A DNA stretch of 5,928 nt, taken from Acidobacteriaceae bacterium (lineage in GTDB: Bacteria > Acidobacteriota > Terriglobia > Bryobacterales > Bryobacteraceae). The stretch is taken from the NCBI GenBank assembly GCA_019245255.1, contig JAFARV010001041.1:1-5928 (forward strand). The letters run 5' to 3'. The notes below the pieces were generated by a model. That model was not told the origin of the DNA, did not search any database, and saw nothing but the letters and a program-made list of their open reading frames with translations. This document shows, piece after piece, positions 5,654-5,928 of this stretch (within the stretch, counting starts at the first letter, position 1; the number at the start of each line of letters is the position of its first letter). A program made the position numbers and the translations under genes.

Positions 5654-5928
5654 ATGAATTTTGCTGAGCAGTTAAAAAGCCAGCTCAATATTGTGGACGT
5701 GATCGGGCAGTATGTTCGCCTAAAGCGGCAAGGAAGCGGGCGTTATGTCGGGCTCTGTCCGTTTCATTCCGAGAAGACGCCGTCGTTCAGCGTGAACGGG
5801 ACGCTCCAGTACTACAAGTGCTTCGGATGTGAGGCGGGCGGAGACGTGTTCCGGTTTGTGATGGAACATGACCGGCTCACGTTTCCGGAGGCGATCAAGC
5901 AACTGGCTGAGCGATACGGGATCCCGAT
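5654..5928 (+). CDS. dnaG: DNA primase DnaG, N-terminal part (3' truncated by window)
   Basis: The first 91 codons of the replicative primase, which makes RNA primers for lagging-strand synthesis in partnership with DnaB helicase. The N-terminal CHC2 zinc-binding domain is clear: C35 and H38 in GLCPFHSEKTPSF, then C56 and C59 in YKCFGCEAGGDVF, the family's C-x2-H...C-x2-C pattern. The opening (QLNIVDVIGQYVRLKRQGSGRY) and the following FVMEHDRLTFPEAIKQLAERYGI are typical. The catalytic TOPRIM and helicase-binding domains lie beyond the right edge. The ATG at 5654 gives the usual start; the only ribosome-site candidate is a weak GGGA (5643-5646), which is itself part of the heptamer array. It is divergent from ligD with a 72-bp gap. 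In many bacteria rpoD follows dnaG, but that cannot be seen here. Confidence 0.96.
   Translation, partial: MNFAEQLKSQLNIVDVIGQYVRLKRQGSGRYVGLCPFHSEKTPSFSVNGTLQYYKCFGCEAGGDVFRFVMEHDRLTFPEAIKQLAERYGIP

Noticed and set aside
5720..5902. Minus-strand frame of 60 codons
   Set aside because: It is antisense to the CHC2 zinc finger of DnaG and has no motif of its own.

Overview
The window looks like a piece of a bacterial chromosome of moderately high GC, with five recognisable genes. Their protein style suggests Acidobacteria (Koribacter/Solibacter-like): a secreted propeller protein rich in Asp-boxes, a small four-knuckle zinc-ribbon protein, a divergent PrmA-like methyltransferase and a P. aeruginosa-type LigD. 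That taxonomic assignment is inference from recalled family resemblance; no rRNA or other marker is present to settle it.

Layout from left to right: (1) 1-1729, minus strand, is a secreted beta-propeller protein of the BNR/Asp-box (sialidase/GH74-like) type. It starts at a TTG codon and runs off the left edge, so its C-terminus is missing. (2) 1730-1887 is a divergent intergenic region with a good sigma-70-like promoter for the propeller gene and a -10-like hexamer placed so that the plus-strand gene could be leaderless. (3) 1888-2145, plus, is a small protein with four CxxC knuckles. (4) 2146-2232 is a short gap with a four-copy heptamer array (NNNAGCT) that also forms an inverted repeat. 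(5) 2233-3027, plus, is a PrmA-like methyltransferase. (6) 2987-5581, minus, is a full-length three-domain LigD (phosphoesterase - ATP ligase - polymerase/primase), whose 3' end overlaps the methyltransferase gene tail to tail by 41 bp. (7) 5582-5653 is a 72-bp divergent region largely filled by a seven-copy heptamer array. (8) From 5654 to the right edge, plus, is the N-terminus of the DnaG replicative primase with its CHC2 zinc finger.

Functionally, the right half concerns DNA metabolism: LigD (non-homologous end joining, carrying an archaeo-eukaryotic-type primase/polymerase domain) sits back to back with DnaG (TOPRIM-type primase). No Ku gene is present. The left half is a secreted protein plus two small housekeeping-type genes with no obvious pathway link. 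No tRNA, rRNA, CRISPR array, insertion sequence or phage gene was seen. The most unusual non-coding feature is that two of the three intergenic gaps hold short arrays with an exact 7-bp period, one of them ending three bases before the dnaG start codon.
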